DNA of 64,000 nt. It comes from Pyxidicoccus sp. MSG2. Its GTDB lineage: Bacteria; Myxococcota; Myxococcia; Myxococcales; Myxococcaceae. Position numbers and translations under genes: made by a program. Shown here piece after piece: positions 8,407 to 16,900 of the stretch. Location of the stretch: contig NZ_JAPNKC010000001.1 in the NCBI RefSeq assembly GCF_026626705.1, positions 1,612,001 through 1,676,000 on the forward strand, read 5' to 3'. The notes under the pieces are model-generated. The model searched no databases and was not told where the DNA came from. It saw nothing but the letters and a program-made list of their open reading frames with translations. How positions within the stretch are numbered: position 1 is the first letter of the stretch; every line of letters begins with the position of its first letter.

Positions 8407-10236
8407 ATGAATCGCGTACGACTGCTGATCTGCCTTCCGTTGCTGTGCCTGTGGGCCTGCGGTCCGGACACGCCGTCCGTCCAGGTACCGCCGCATCCCG
8501 TGGACGAGTCTCCGCAGACGACTCCTCCCGACGACGAGACGCCCACTCCCGACCCGCAGCCGCAGCCCGAGCCCCAGCCGGAGCCCGAGCCCCAGCCGGA
8601 CCCGGAGCCACAGCCGCCCCCCGACCCGGAGCCACAGCCCGAGCCACCTCCTCCGCCGGTGCCGGAGACGCAGCTGCCGTTCAAGCTGCCGGCCCCGCAG
8701 GCCTCCGTGCAGGAGTACGAGCTCGTCATTCCTGAGGAGGCGATGGCGAAGTTCGCCGCGGACCCGTGGACGCCCGAGCAGGACGCCGTCTTCAAGGCGA
8801 ACGGGACGACGTACGCGGTGCAGGTGCGCCTGCGCGGCGCCTCCGCGCGCTACTTCGAGAAGAAGAGCTGGAACGTGAGCTTCGCGGACAAGGTCAGGTT
8901 CGAGGGGCGCACCTCGCTCAACCTCGTGGCCGAGTACGCGGACGCGACGCTGCTGGCGGAGAAGCTCTCCTATGACTTGCTGGAGGCGATGCGGGTGCCC
9001 GCGTCGAAGGCGAAGTTCGTGCGGCTGAAGGTGAATGGCGCCTATGAGGGCGTGTTCCTGGACATCGAGCAGGTGAACAAGGCCTTCCTCAAGGCGCACG
9101 ACTTCACCGACACCGACGGCGACATCTACCGGTGCGGCTGGAAGGACTGCGAGTTCAAGACGTGGAAGGTGCCCTACCAGGGCAAGTGGACGAAGAAGAC
9201 CAACGAGTCGCAGCCGGACGACAAGCTTTGGGCGATGATGGGCGTCATCAACCACACGCCCGAGCCGCAGTGGGTGACGGCGCTGGAGAAGAACTTCCAG
9301 CTCGAGCACTACCTGCGCTCCATGGTGTTGGACGTGCTGATGTCCAACAACTACGTGGAGGACTCGGAGAGCTACTTCGTCTACGACCGGGCGACGGCGA
9401 AGTGGGCCTACGTGCCGTGGGACTTGAACAACGTGGACGCGCGCTGGTGGTACCCCATCTCCGTGGAGGACATGCGCACGAGCAGCAGCAACATGCGCCA
9501 CCCGCTGTTCAACTTCACCCTCACCGACGCGTCGGTGGAGAAGATGTACCAGCAGCGCAAGCTGGAGACGCAGTCCTACCCGGGCTACCTGCCGGTGTTC
9601 TCCAACCTGGGCACGCGCGTGGTGATGAACCCCGTGCTGCGCGAGCGGCTGGAGGCGCGGCTGGACAAGGCGCTGGACGAGCTGTTCTCCGAGAAGGTGA
9701 TGAACCCGTACATCGACGCGTTGCACGCGCTCATCACCCCGCACATGAAGGATGACCCGTACATGGACTACGGCCGCTTCCAGGCGGGCCGCGACTACAT
9801 GAAGCGCTTCGTCAAGGAGCGCCGGGCCTTCATCCTCGCGGAGCTGACGCGGTACTCGAAGCAGAAGCCGACGCTGGTGTTCGAGGCGTTCGACCCGCGC
9901 GAGGGCTGGGTGGAGGTGGGCAACCGGACGGCGGCGACGATGTCGCTGAAGGGACTGGTGCTGACCACCAATCTGCGGGTGAGCCTGGCGCAGAGCGACC
10001 ACGCACCCACGCAGGTGAGCAACCCCACGGGCGCGGTGCTGCCGGACATGACGGTGGCCCCGGGCGAGCGCGTGCGCCTGGACATCTCCGACCTGGGCAT
10101 CCAGCTCCCGTCCAAGGGGGAGATTGGCCTCTTCGATGGCCGGTCCGTGGTGGGGGTGAAGGACCTGCTCTTCTACGGTGAGTTGTCCGCGGGCAAGCGC
10201 TACGAGCGCGGGACGAAGGGGTGGGAGGTGAAGTGA
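8407..10236 (+). CDS. CotH kinase-family lipoprotein
   Basis: This 609-residue protein starts at the ATG at 8407, preceded by GGGGGCAGG. The signal peptide ends in lipobox LWAC, with Cys18 as the lipidated residue. Residues about 38-95 are a Pro/Glu/Gln linker made of PQPEPQ-type repeats. The CotH domain (PF08757) follows, with VRLRGAS and KKSWNVSF near the nucleotide site, the hydrophobic helix LRSMVLDVLMSNNYVED, and YVPWDLNNV, whose Asp corresponds to the metal-binding position of CotH kinases. CotH proteins phosphorylate secreted proteins (spore-coat CotB/CotG in Bacillus). The C-terminal 120 residues look like a small beta domain. A secreted or surface-anchored protein kinase is the likely role; the substrate is unknown. 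Confidence 0.85.
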   Translation: MNRVRLLICLPLLCLWACGPDTPSVQVPPHPVDESPQTTPPDDETPTPDPQPQPEPQPEPEPQPDPEPQPPPDPEPQPEPPPPPVPETQLPFKLPAPQASVQEYELVIPEEAMAKFAADPWTPEQDAVFKANGTTYAVQVRLRGASARYFEKKSWNVSFADKVRFEGRTSLNLVAEYADATLLAEKLSYDLLEAMRVPASKAKFVRLKVNGAYEGVFLDIEQVNKAFLKAHDFTDTDGDIYRCGWKDCEFKTWKVPYQGKWTKKTNESQPDDKLWAMMGVINHTPEPQWVTALEKNFQLEHYLRSMVLDVLMSNNYVEDSESYFVYDRATAKWAYVPWDLNNVDARWWYPISVEDMRTSSSNMRHPLFNFTLTDASVEKMYQQRKLETQSYPGYLPVFSNLGTRVVMNPVLRERLEARLDKALDELFSEKVMNPYIDALHALITPHMKDDPYMDYGRFQAGRDYMKRFVKERRAFILAELTRYSKQKPTLVFEAFDPREGWVEVGNRTAATMSLKGLVLTTNLRVSLAQSDHAPTQVSNPTGAVLPDMTVAPGERVRLDISDLGIQLPSKGEIGLFDGRSVVGVKDLLFYGELSAGKRYERGTKGWEVK

Positions 10237-10304
10237 GCGGCCTCGGGTAGAGGGGACTTCCTCGGCGGCGGGGCGCTGGCACAACGGCTGGCGTCCGTGC
10301 TTTG

Positions 10305-10333
10305 ACGCGCATGCGCTGGAGCCAGCGGCGCGT
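10305..10333. terminator. Bulged GC-rich hairpin after the CotH gene
   Basis: ACGCGC (10305-10310) pairs with GCGCGT (10328-10333), and inside it CGCTGG (10314-10319) pairs with CCAGCG (10322-10327) around a 2-base loop; one strand has a 3-base bulge. It lies between the CotH stop and the DCC-family ATG, so it is either a terminator or a leader structure. Confidence 0.45.
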
Positions 10334-10356
10334 TATCTAGAGGGGGGAGGTCCGGC

Positions 10357-10770
10357 ATGAGCGAGGCGAAGCAGGACGCGGCGGTGGTGCTGTTCGACGG
10401 CGTCTGCAATCTCTGCAACGGGGCGGTGAACTTCATCATCGACCGGGACCCGTCGGCACGCTTCCGCTTCGCGGCGCTCCAGTCCACCCAGGCGGCGGCG
10501 CTGCTCGGCCCCCTGGGCCGCGTGCCCGAGGCAGAGCCCCAGAGCTTCATCCTCGTGGAGAACGGGCGCGTCTACGAGCGCTCCAGCGCGGCGCTGCGCG
10601 TGGCCCGGAAGCTGCCCGGCGCGTGGAAGTTGTTCTACGCCTTCGTCGTCATTCCCACGCCCATCCGCGACGTCATCTACCGCTTCATCGCGCGCAACCG
10701 CTACCGCTGGTTCGGCAAGGCGGAAGCGTGCCGCATGCCCACGCCGGAATTGCGCACGCGGTTCCTCTAG
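10357..10770 (+). CDS. DCC-family thiol-disulfide oxidoreductase-like protein (DUF393, YuxK type)
   Basis: The protein has 137 residues, which is the normal size for the family. The signature D14-G-V-C17-N-L-C20 matches the DxxCxxC motif that gives the DCC family its name, and RFRFAALQS at about residue 37 matches the second conserved block. The family has a predicted thioredoxin-like fold and is presumed to do thiol-disulfide chemistry in the cytoplasm, though activity is not established. It ends three bases before the stop codon of the convergent pbpC gene, so the two transcripts probably overlap. Confidence 0.88.
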   Translation: MSEAKQDAAVVLFDGVCNLCNGAVNFIIDRDPSARFRFAALQSTQAAALLGPLGRVPEAEPQSFILVENGRVYERSSAALRVARKLPGAWKLFYAFVVIPTPIRDVIYRFIARNRYRWFGKAEACRMPTPELRTRFL

Positions 10771-10772
10771 CG

Positions 10773-13145
10773 TCACCGCCGCTCCCGCACCACCAGCGTC
10801 CGCTTCGCGGTGAGTCCCCGGTCATCGGTGACGAGGATTTCGTGTGCGCCCACCGAGGGCGTCCACCACACGCGCTCGTCCGCGCGCGCGGTGCCCAACA
10901 GCGCCCCGTCCACGAACCACGTCAGCGCGCGCTCGTGCGAGGCCTCCGCCTCCAGCGGCATCTCCTGCTGTTCCGCCGGCACGCCCGGAATCAGCATCGC
11001 CACCTGACCGTCCGCCGGTGAGACAATCGTCGGCGCCGCCCGCGCACCACCGGGCTCGCAGCCGGGCGCGGCCGAGGGCGGCTCCGGCAACCTGCGGTGC
11101 TGCTCCTCCAGCCAGCGGCGAATCGTCGCGGGCCACGTGAGGAATACCCGCTCCTCCGTCTTCCGCCCCGCCCTGCACGTGGGCCCCACCGCCAGCCCCG
11201 TGGCCACGTCCACCTCCACCTTCTGGTGGTACGGGCAGCGCCCCGTGGGCACCGCCGAGCGCCGCGCCAGCACCGTCTTGCGCTGCGCGCACGCATCCGT
11301 CGGCAGGTGCCCCGAGTACGCGCAGACCTCCACGCGCATCAAGTCTCCGGGCGGCTCCACTTCTTCATCCGGCACCGCCTTCCCGCGCGGCCCCACGCCC
11401 TCCAGGATGTCGAACAGCAGCGGCCCGGCCGCGTCCGCGCCCACCAGGTGCACGCTGGGCGTGTGGTCGAAGTTCCCCAGCCACACCACCGCCGTGTGCC
11501 GTGGCCCCGAGCCCGCCGCCCACGCGTCCCGGTGCCCGAAGCTCGTCCCCGTCTTCCAGTGCACCCGCGCCGGCAGGCCCGTCAGCCGCCGCCGCTCGGG
11601 AAAGTCCGGCCTGTCCCGCAGCGACAGCGCCCGCCGCGTCAGCCACGCCGCTCCCGGGGACATCACCTCCGTCGGCGTACCCGCGGGCCGCCCGTCCTCC
11701 AGCAGCCGCAGCGTCGGTGCATGCCCGTCCCCCGCCAGCGCCACGTACACGCCCGCCAACTCCAACGGCGTCAGCTCGATGCCACCCACCGCCGCCGACA
11801 GGCCGTAGTACCCCGGGTCCGTCTCCAGGCTGGTGACACCCGCCGCGCGCAGCGTACCCAGGAAGCGCTCCACGCCCACGCGCTCCAGCAGCCGCACGAA
11901 GGGCATGTTGAGTGACTGCGACAGCGCGTACTCCAGCCGCACGAGCCCCTGGAAGCGGCCGTCGAAGTTGCGCGGCGCATACCCACCGTAGGCCGTGGGC
12001 ACGTCCGCCACGAGCTGCTCCGGGCCAACGAGCCCCAGGTCGATGCCCATCGCATACAGCAGCGGCTTGAGCGCCGAGCCTGGGGAGCGCGGCGTGGCGA
12101 AGCCAGCAATCTGTCCGCCGTGCTCCAGGTCGAAGAAGTCGAAGTTGCCCACCAGCGCGAGCACCTCCGCGCGCTCGCGCTCCACCACCACCGCCGTCCC
12201 GTTGTGGATGCCGCGCGATGCCAGCCCGCTCGACGCGTCCCGCATCAGCCGCTCCACCATCCGCTGCGTGCCCGCGTCCAGCGTGGTGCGCAGCCGCATC
12301 AACTCCGGGTGCTGCGTCCGCAGCCACACCGCCACGTGCGGCGCCTCGCGAGGGAAGGGCCTGAGGGCCACGGGCACCGGCGTGGCGTGCACCTCGGCCA
12401 GCACCGCCTCGGGAGGCACCGTGGCCCCCTCTGGCCCCCTGGGGAGCGCCTCTTCGTCCAGCAGCCGCTGCGCCACCCCGTTCCTCGCCGCCGTCAGTCG
12501 CGCCGCGTTCTCCGTCGAGGGGAAGCGGCGGTTGGGGTTCTGCGGCACCGCCAGCAGCGTGGAAATCTCGGCCGGACTCAGGTGCGACGCCGTGTGGCCG
12601 AAGTACGCGAGGGCCGCGGCCTCCACGCCCTCCACGTTGCGCCCGTACGGGACGAACTGGAGGTAGGCCGCGAGCACCTCCTGCTTCGTCAGCCGCATTT
12701 CCAACTGCACCGCGCGGAAGGACTCGATGAGCTTCGAGGTGAAGGTGCGAGGGCGGGGCTCCAGCACGCGCACCAACTGCATGGTGAGCGTGGACGCGCC
12801 CGACACCCGCCGCCCCCGCGTCACGTTGCGCGCGGCGGCCCGCAGCACGGCCAGCGGGTCCACACCCGGGTGGTGGAAGAAGCGCTTGTCCTCCAGCGCC
12901 ACCAGCGCGCGGAGGTAGGCCGGGTCCACGCGCTCGGGGGACGTGGGGATGCGCCACCGCTCATCCGGCGCCAGGAAGACGTGGGCCGGCGTGCCGTCCC
13001 GATACTCCATCACCACCGAGGCCGGCGCGGAGAGCCGCGACGGCAGCGGCACCCACCACGCGGCCCACACGCCCGCCCCCGCGAGGACGAGCAGCCCCAC
13101 GGTGACGAGGACGAGCCTTCGGACGATGCGGCGGATGCGGCTCAT
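10773..13145 (-). CDS. pbpC: Penicillin-binding protein 1C
   Basis: This 790-residue bifunctional class A PBP has an N-terminal membrane anchor at residues about 9-31. The glycosyltransferase-51 domain carries catalytic-site LEDKRFF with Glu85. The transpeptidase domain has S357-A-L-K360 (SxxK), SQSLN (SxN) and KTGTSFGHRDAW (KTG). The final about 100 residues match the C-terminal beta domain specific to PBP1C (BiPBP_C). It polymerises and cross-links peptidoglycan from the periplasmic face. In enterobacteria pbpC is paired with the alpha-2-macroglobulin gene yfhM. Here the alpha-2-macroglobulin gene is on the same strand, separated only by a small oppositely oriented PLD gene. The start is the ATG at 13145. 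Confidence 0.95.
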   Translation of the reverse strand: MSRIRRIVRRLVLVTVGLLVLAGAGVWAAWWVPLPSRLSAPASVVMEYRDGTPAHVFLAPDERWRIPTSPERVDPAYLRALVALEDKRFFHHPGVDPLAVLRAAARNVTRGRRVSGASTLTMQLVRVLEPRPRTFTSKLIESFRAVQLEMRLTKQEVLAAYLQFVPYGRNVEGVEAAALAYFGHTASHLSPAEISTLLAVPQNPNRRFPSTENAARLTAARNGVAQRLLDEEALPRGPEGATVPPEAVLAEVHATPVPVALRPFPREAPHVAVWLRTQHPELMRLRTTLDAGTQRMVERLMRDASSGLASRGIHNGTAVVVERERAEVLALVGNFDFFDLEHGGQIAGFATPRSPGSALKPLLYAMGIDLGLVGPEQLVADVPTAYGGYAPRNFDGRFQGLVRLEYALSQSLNMPFVRLLERVGVERFLGTLRAAGVTSLETDPGYYGLSAAVGGIELTPLELAGVYVALAGDGHAPTLRLLEDGRPAGTPTEVMSPGAAWLTRRALSLRDRPDFPERRRLTGLPARVHWKTGTSFGHRDAWAAGSGPRHTAVVWLGNFDHTPSVHLVGADAAGPLLFDILEGVGPRGKAVPDEEVEPPGDLMRVEVCAYSGHLPTDACAQRKTVLARRSAVPTGRCPYHQKVEVDVATGLAVGPTCRAGRKTEERVFLTWPATIRRWLEEQHRRLPEPPSAAPGCEPGGARAAPTIVSPADGQVAMLIPGVPAEQQEMPLEAEASHERALTWFVDGALLGTARADERVWWTPSVGAHEILVTDDRGLTAKRTLVVRERR

Positions 13146-13228
13146 GGGACGTCGGCTCCCGGGGGCGCCTCACCGTGGGAGCAGGTTCCCTCTATGCTAC
13201 GCGGACCCATGCCAGGAGTCGCTCCGCC

Positions 13229-13912
13229 ATGAATCCCGTCGAGGTCGACGCCATCCTCGCCTCCATCATCGACGACCGGAGGCTGACGCCCACCGAGCGA
13301 CAGGCGCTCCAGGCGGTGCTCGAGGAGCGGCGCGCAGGCGAGGCCCTGCTCGCCGTCTTCCGCACGCGGGCCTTCGCCCTGGCACGCGCCTCCGTGAAGG
13401 AGCCGCGCTCGCGCGAGGTCATCTCCTGGCTGGAGGAGATGGTGGACGCCCTGCACGCCCCCAGGAATGTGGAGTCCTCCCGCATGGAGGCCCACTTCAC
13501 CCCGGGGGACGGCCCGCTCAACGCCATCGTCCAGCAGATACAGCGCGCGCGCGGTGCCATCGACGTGTGCGTCTACACCGTGACGGATGACCGCATCACC
13601 CGCGCGCTGCTGGAGGCCCATGGCCGCGGCGTGCGGGTGCGCGTCGTCGGAGACAACGACAAGGCGCTCGACGCGGGCTCCGACATGGACCGGCTGAGCG
13701 ACGCCGGCGTGCCGGTGCGGTTGGACAGGACCGAGGCCCATATGCATCACAAGTTCGCGGTGTTCGACCGGCTGCGCCTGGTTACGGGGAGCTACAACTG
13801 GACGCGCTCCGCGGCGGAGCACAACCATGAGAACGTTCTCGTGTGCGACGACGCGCGGCTGGTGCAGCCCTTCAGCCGCGCGTTCGACACGCTCTGGGAC
13901 ACGCTGGCCTAG
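13229..13912 (+). CDS. Phospholipase D-like phosphodiesterase with a single HKD motif
   Basis: This 227-residue protein starts at the ATG at 13229, with AGGAG 11 bases upstream; an in-frame start at 13175 would add 18 residues. Residues 1-80 are helical with no recognised domain. Residues about 90-227 form one PLD domain with H173-x-K175 and D180 followed by GSYNWT and an N-H-E-N segment, typical of the Nuc/PLD6 subgroup that dimerises to build one active site. There is no signal peptide, so a cytoplasmic nuclease or phosphodiesterase is most likely. It overlaps the stop codon of the convergent alpha-2-macroglobulin gene by a few bases (CTAG shared). Confidence 0.85.
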   Translation: MNPVEVDAILASIIDDRRLTPTERQALQAVLEERRAGEALLAVFRTRAFALARASVKEPRSREVISWLEEMVDALHAPRNVESSRMEAHFTPGDGPLNAIVQQIQRARGAIDVCVYTVTDDRITRALLEAHGRGVRVRVVGDNDKALDAGSDMDRLSDAGVPVRLDRTEAHMHHKFAVFDRLRLVTGSYNWTRSAAEHNHENVLVCDDARLVQPFSRAFDTLWDTLA

Positions 13913-16900
13913 AGCAGGCTGTCCTTCCACGGGCCGGACACCTGCACCGTGCCGGCCGACTCACGCGCCCAGAGGCGAGGGTCATACATGGCCTCGACCT
14001 CCGCCGACGGCAGGGTGAAGGCACCCGCCGTCACCGCGCGCACCGCGTAGACCACCTTCTTCGACTCGCCCGCAGCCAGGCTGCCGAACACCTCCATGCG
14101 GTCATCGCGGATGTTCACGTAGTCCGCCGTCCACAGCGAATCGGCATCAATCCACGCCGCGCTGCCACCGCGACCCAGCCGCGCGTTCTCGATTTCCCAG
14201 CCCGCCGGCAGCCGGTCCACCAGGGCGAGGTTCTGCACGCGCTCGGCGGTGGTGTTGCGCACCGTCAGCTCCACGTAGACCAGGTCCGCCAGCGACACCG
14301 GCCCTGAGCGCAGGTCCAACTCCGTGCCGTCCAGCTTGCGCCACGTGCGGGTCAGCGTGAGCCCCTGCCCGCCCGTCTTCACCTGGCCGTCCGTGCGCAC
14401 GCCCTCGCTGCTGACCACGAGGTACAGCTTCCCCTCGTCCTTGGTCTTCAGCTCCAGCTGGAGTCCCTGCCGCTCGCTGGCGCGGGCCAGGGCCCACGTG
14501 CGGTCCGACGCGCGCGCGTCCTTGTCCTGCTTCGGAGCCACCACCTTGCCGTCCGCCATCAGCACCGGCGGGGCGAACTTCGCGACCGTCCCTTGCAGCC
14601 GCTTGCCCAGGCCGGTGATGCCCCAGACCAGCTCCTGCGTCGTGTACCAGCCGCTCGGGTGCGACTGGAGCGACTCGGCCACCATCCGCGCGAGCGGCTC
14701 GCCCGCGGCGTCGTTGCCGAAGAGGTCCTGGAAGGTGCTCAGCATGAAGCCGCGACGCCGCCGGTCCGAGTAGAAGGACCAGTTGTTCTTGCGCTCCTCG
14801 GTGACGGGCGACAGGTCCGGGTCGCGCAGCTCCTTCTCGTAGCGGCGGTCCCCCGCGAGCCACAGCGCGGCCTTGAGCATGTAGTCCTCCTCGCGGTCCT
14901 CGCCCGACAGCGCGCCCCGCTTCGCGCGCTCGGCCAGCGTCTCCACCATCTTCTGCATGCGCGCCTTGCGCCCCTTGCCGCCCAGCGCCAGCACGTAGTG
15001 CATGTACGCCTCGGAGCTCTCGCTGTAGCCGCCGTGCCGGTTCGTTCCGCCCTCGTTGTTGTTCAGCGCGTTGCCCATCCACGTGAGGGCGTCATCCAGC
15101 CGGTCCTGCGGCACGGGGTACTTCAGCTTCTGCGCGTCCAGCAGCATGTGCGTGGCGTAGGCGGTGCCCCACTCCACCGGCTCCGTCTGGCCCGGCCAGT
15201 ACGCGAAGCCGCCCGAAGGCGTCTGCATGGAGAGCACGCGGTTGATGCCCGCCAGCACCATGTCGCTCACGTCCCGGCCCTGCTTCAGCGTCGGGTCCAC
15301 GTCGTCCAGTAGCTCCGACACGTACAGCAGCGGCCGCGTGGAGGACGTCGTCTGCTCCACGCACCCGTACGGGTAGCGCACCAGGTACGAGAGGTGCTGG
15401 AGCGACTGGGCATACGGATTCGCCGTCACCCACAGCGTGGAGCGCTCCGTGGTGGGCACCCAGCCCTGGAGGTACTTCGAGACGTCCGTCGTCCCCTGCG
15501 CCAGCTCGAATCGCTGCACGCGCCGCTCACGCGGGCCGGCGGGCGACAGCGGCACATCCAGCGACTCGCGCGAGGTGTAGCCGCCGCCCTCCACCGTCAC
15601 CGTCATCCGCGCCGCGCCCACCGCCTGCACCGCCTTCGCCTGGAAGACGAAGGTGGAGGACTTGCCGTCCTCCAGACGCGCGCGCCCCTCGCTCTTGCCG
15701 AGCAGCTGGAGGGGCGAGGCCGCCGTCGTGGCAATCAGCCCCGGCACCGGCAGGGCCTCCGTGGCCAGCGTCACCTTCACGTCCTGCGCCTTGCCGGACA
15801 GGTTGGTGACGAAGACGGGCACCTGGATTTCGTCGTTCTGCGTGAGGAAGCGCGGCAGCGTGGCCTGGAGTACCAGCGGGTCTCTCACGAGCACCTGAGC
15901 GCTCGCATGGCCGATGCGCTTCGCACCCGCCGTCACCGCCATCACCCGCACCGCGCCCCGGTACTGCGGCAGCTTGAAGGGCACGCGCAGCTTGCCGTTG
16001 GCCGGCACCGCCACCACACCGCTCCACAGCGCCACCGGCTTGACGGGCTGCACGCGGCCGGAGGCATCCCCCTCGCCGTCACCACCCGTGGAGCGCGAGT
16101 TGCCCCCCGGCGGCACCAGCAGCGTCCAGCCGATGGTTTCATAGGTGTCCACGCCGAGAGCGCGCTTGGTGAAGAGCTGCTTCAGCGGGTCCGGGCTCTG
16201 GAAGCGCGTGAGGGAGAGGATGCCCTCGTCCACCACCGCCACCGTGGCGAAGGTGGGCCCTTCCACAGCGCCCAGGTCCAGGTCCACCGTCAGCGTGTCG
16301 TTGGAGCGGACCTCCGTGGGCACGTTCAGCTTCACGGCCTGGGTGTAGTCCACCGGCTCCAGCGGCACGCTGCCCACGCCGAAGGCGCGGTCCGGCATGA
16401 AGGCCTCCTTGGATTCCAGGTGCGGGTCCTTCACCAGGAAGGCGCTCACGTAGACGTTGGGCGCGAAGCCCTTCGGCGTGAAGGTCCACGTCACCTCGCC
16501 GGGCTCCACCGCCTTCCACTCGGTGGCGAGCACACGGTCCGTCTCCGCGGTGAAGAGCACGCGGCCCTTGTACGGGGCCTTCAGCTTCACGTTGATGGCC
16601 TGCCCCACGCGCGCCGTCGTCGGCAGCGCCACGTCCAGCGACGTGGGCTTGAGCGGGCGCGGCGTCTGGTCCACGCGCGAGCCCTCGCCCCACCAGTAGT
16701 AGCGGCCCTCACCCTCCAGCTCGAGGTCCGTCTGGGTGGCGCCGGAGCGCACGCGGACCAGGTAGCCGGCGGCGTCCTCGCCCGGCGTCACCTGCAGCGA
16801 GAAGCGGCCGTTCTGCACCTGCGCGGTGGTGCGGCCCTCGCGCAGCGGGCGCAGGTAGCGCTGGTAGCGCTCATAGCCCTCCGACTCGTCGTAGTGGAGG

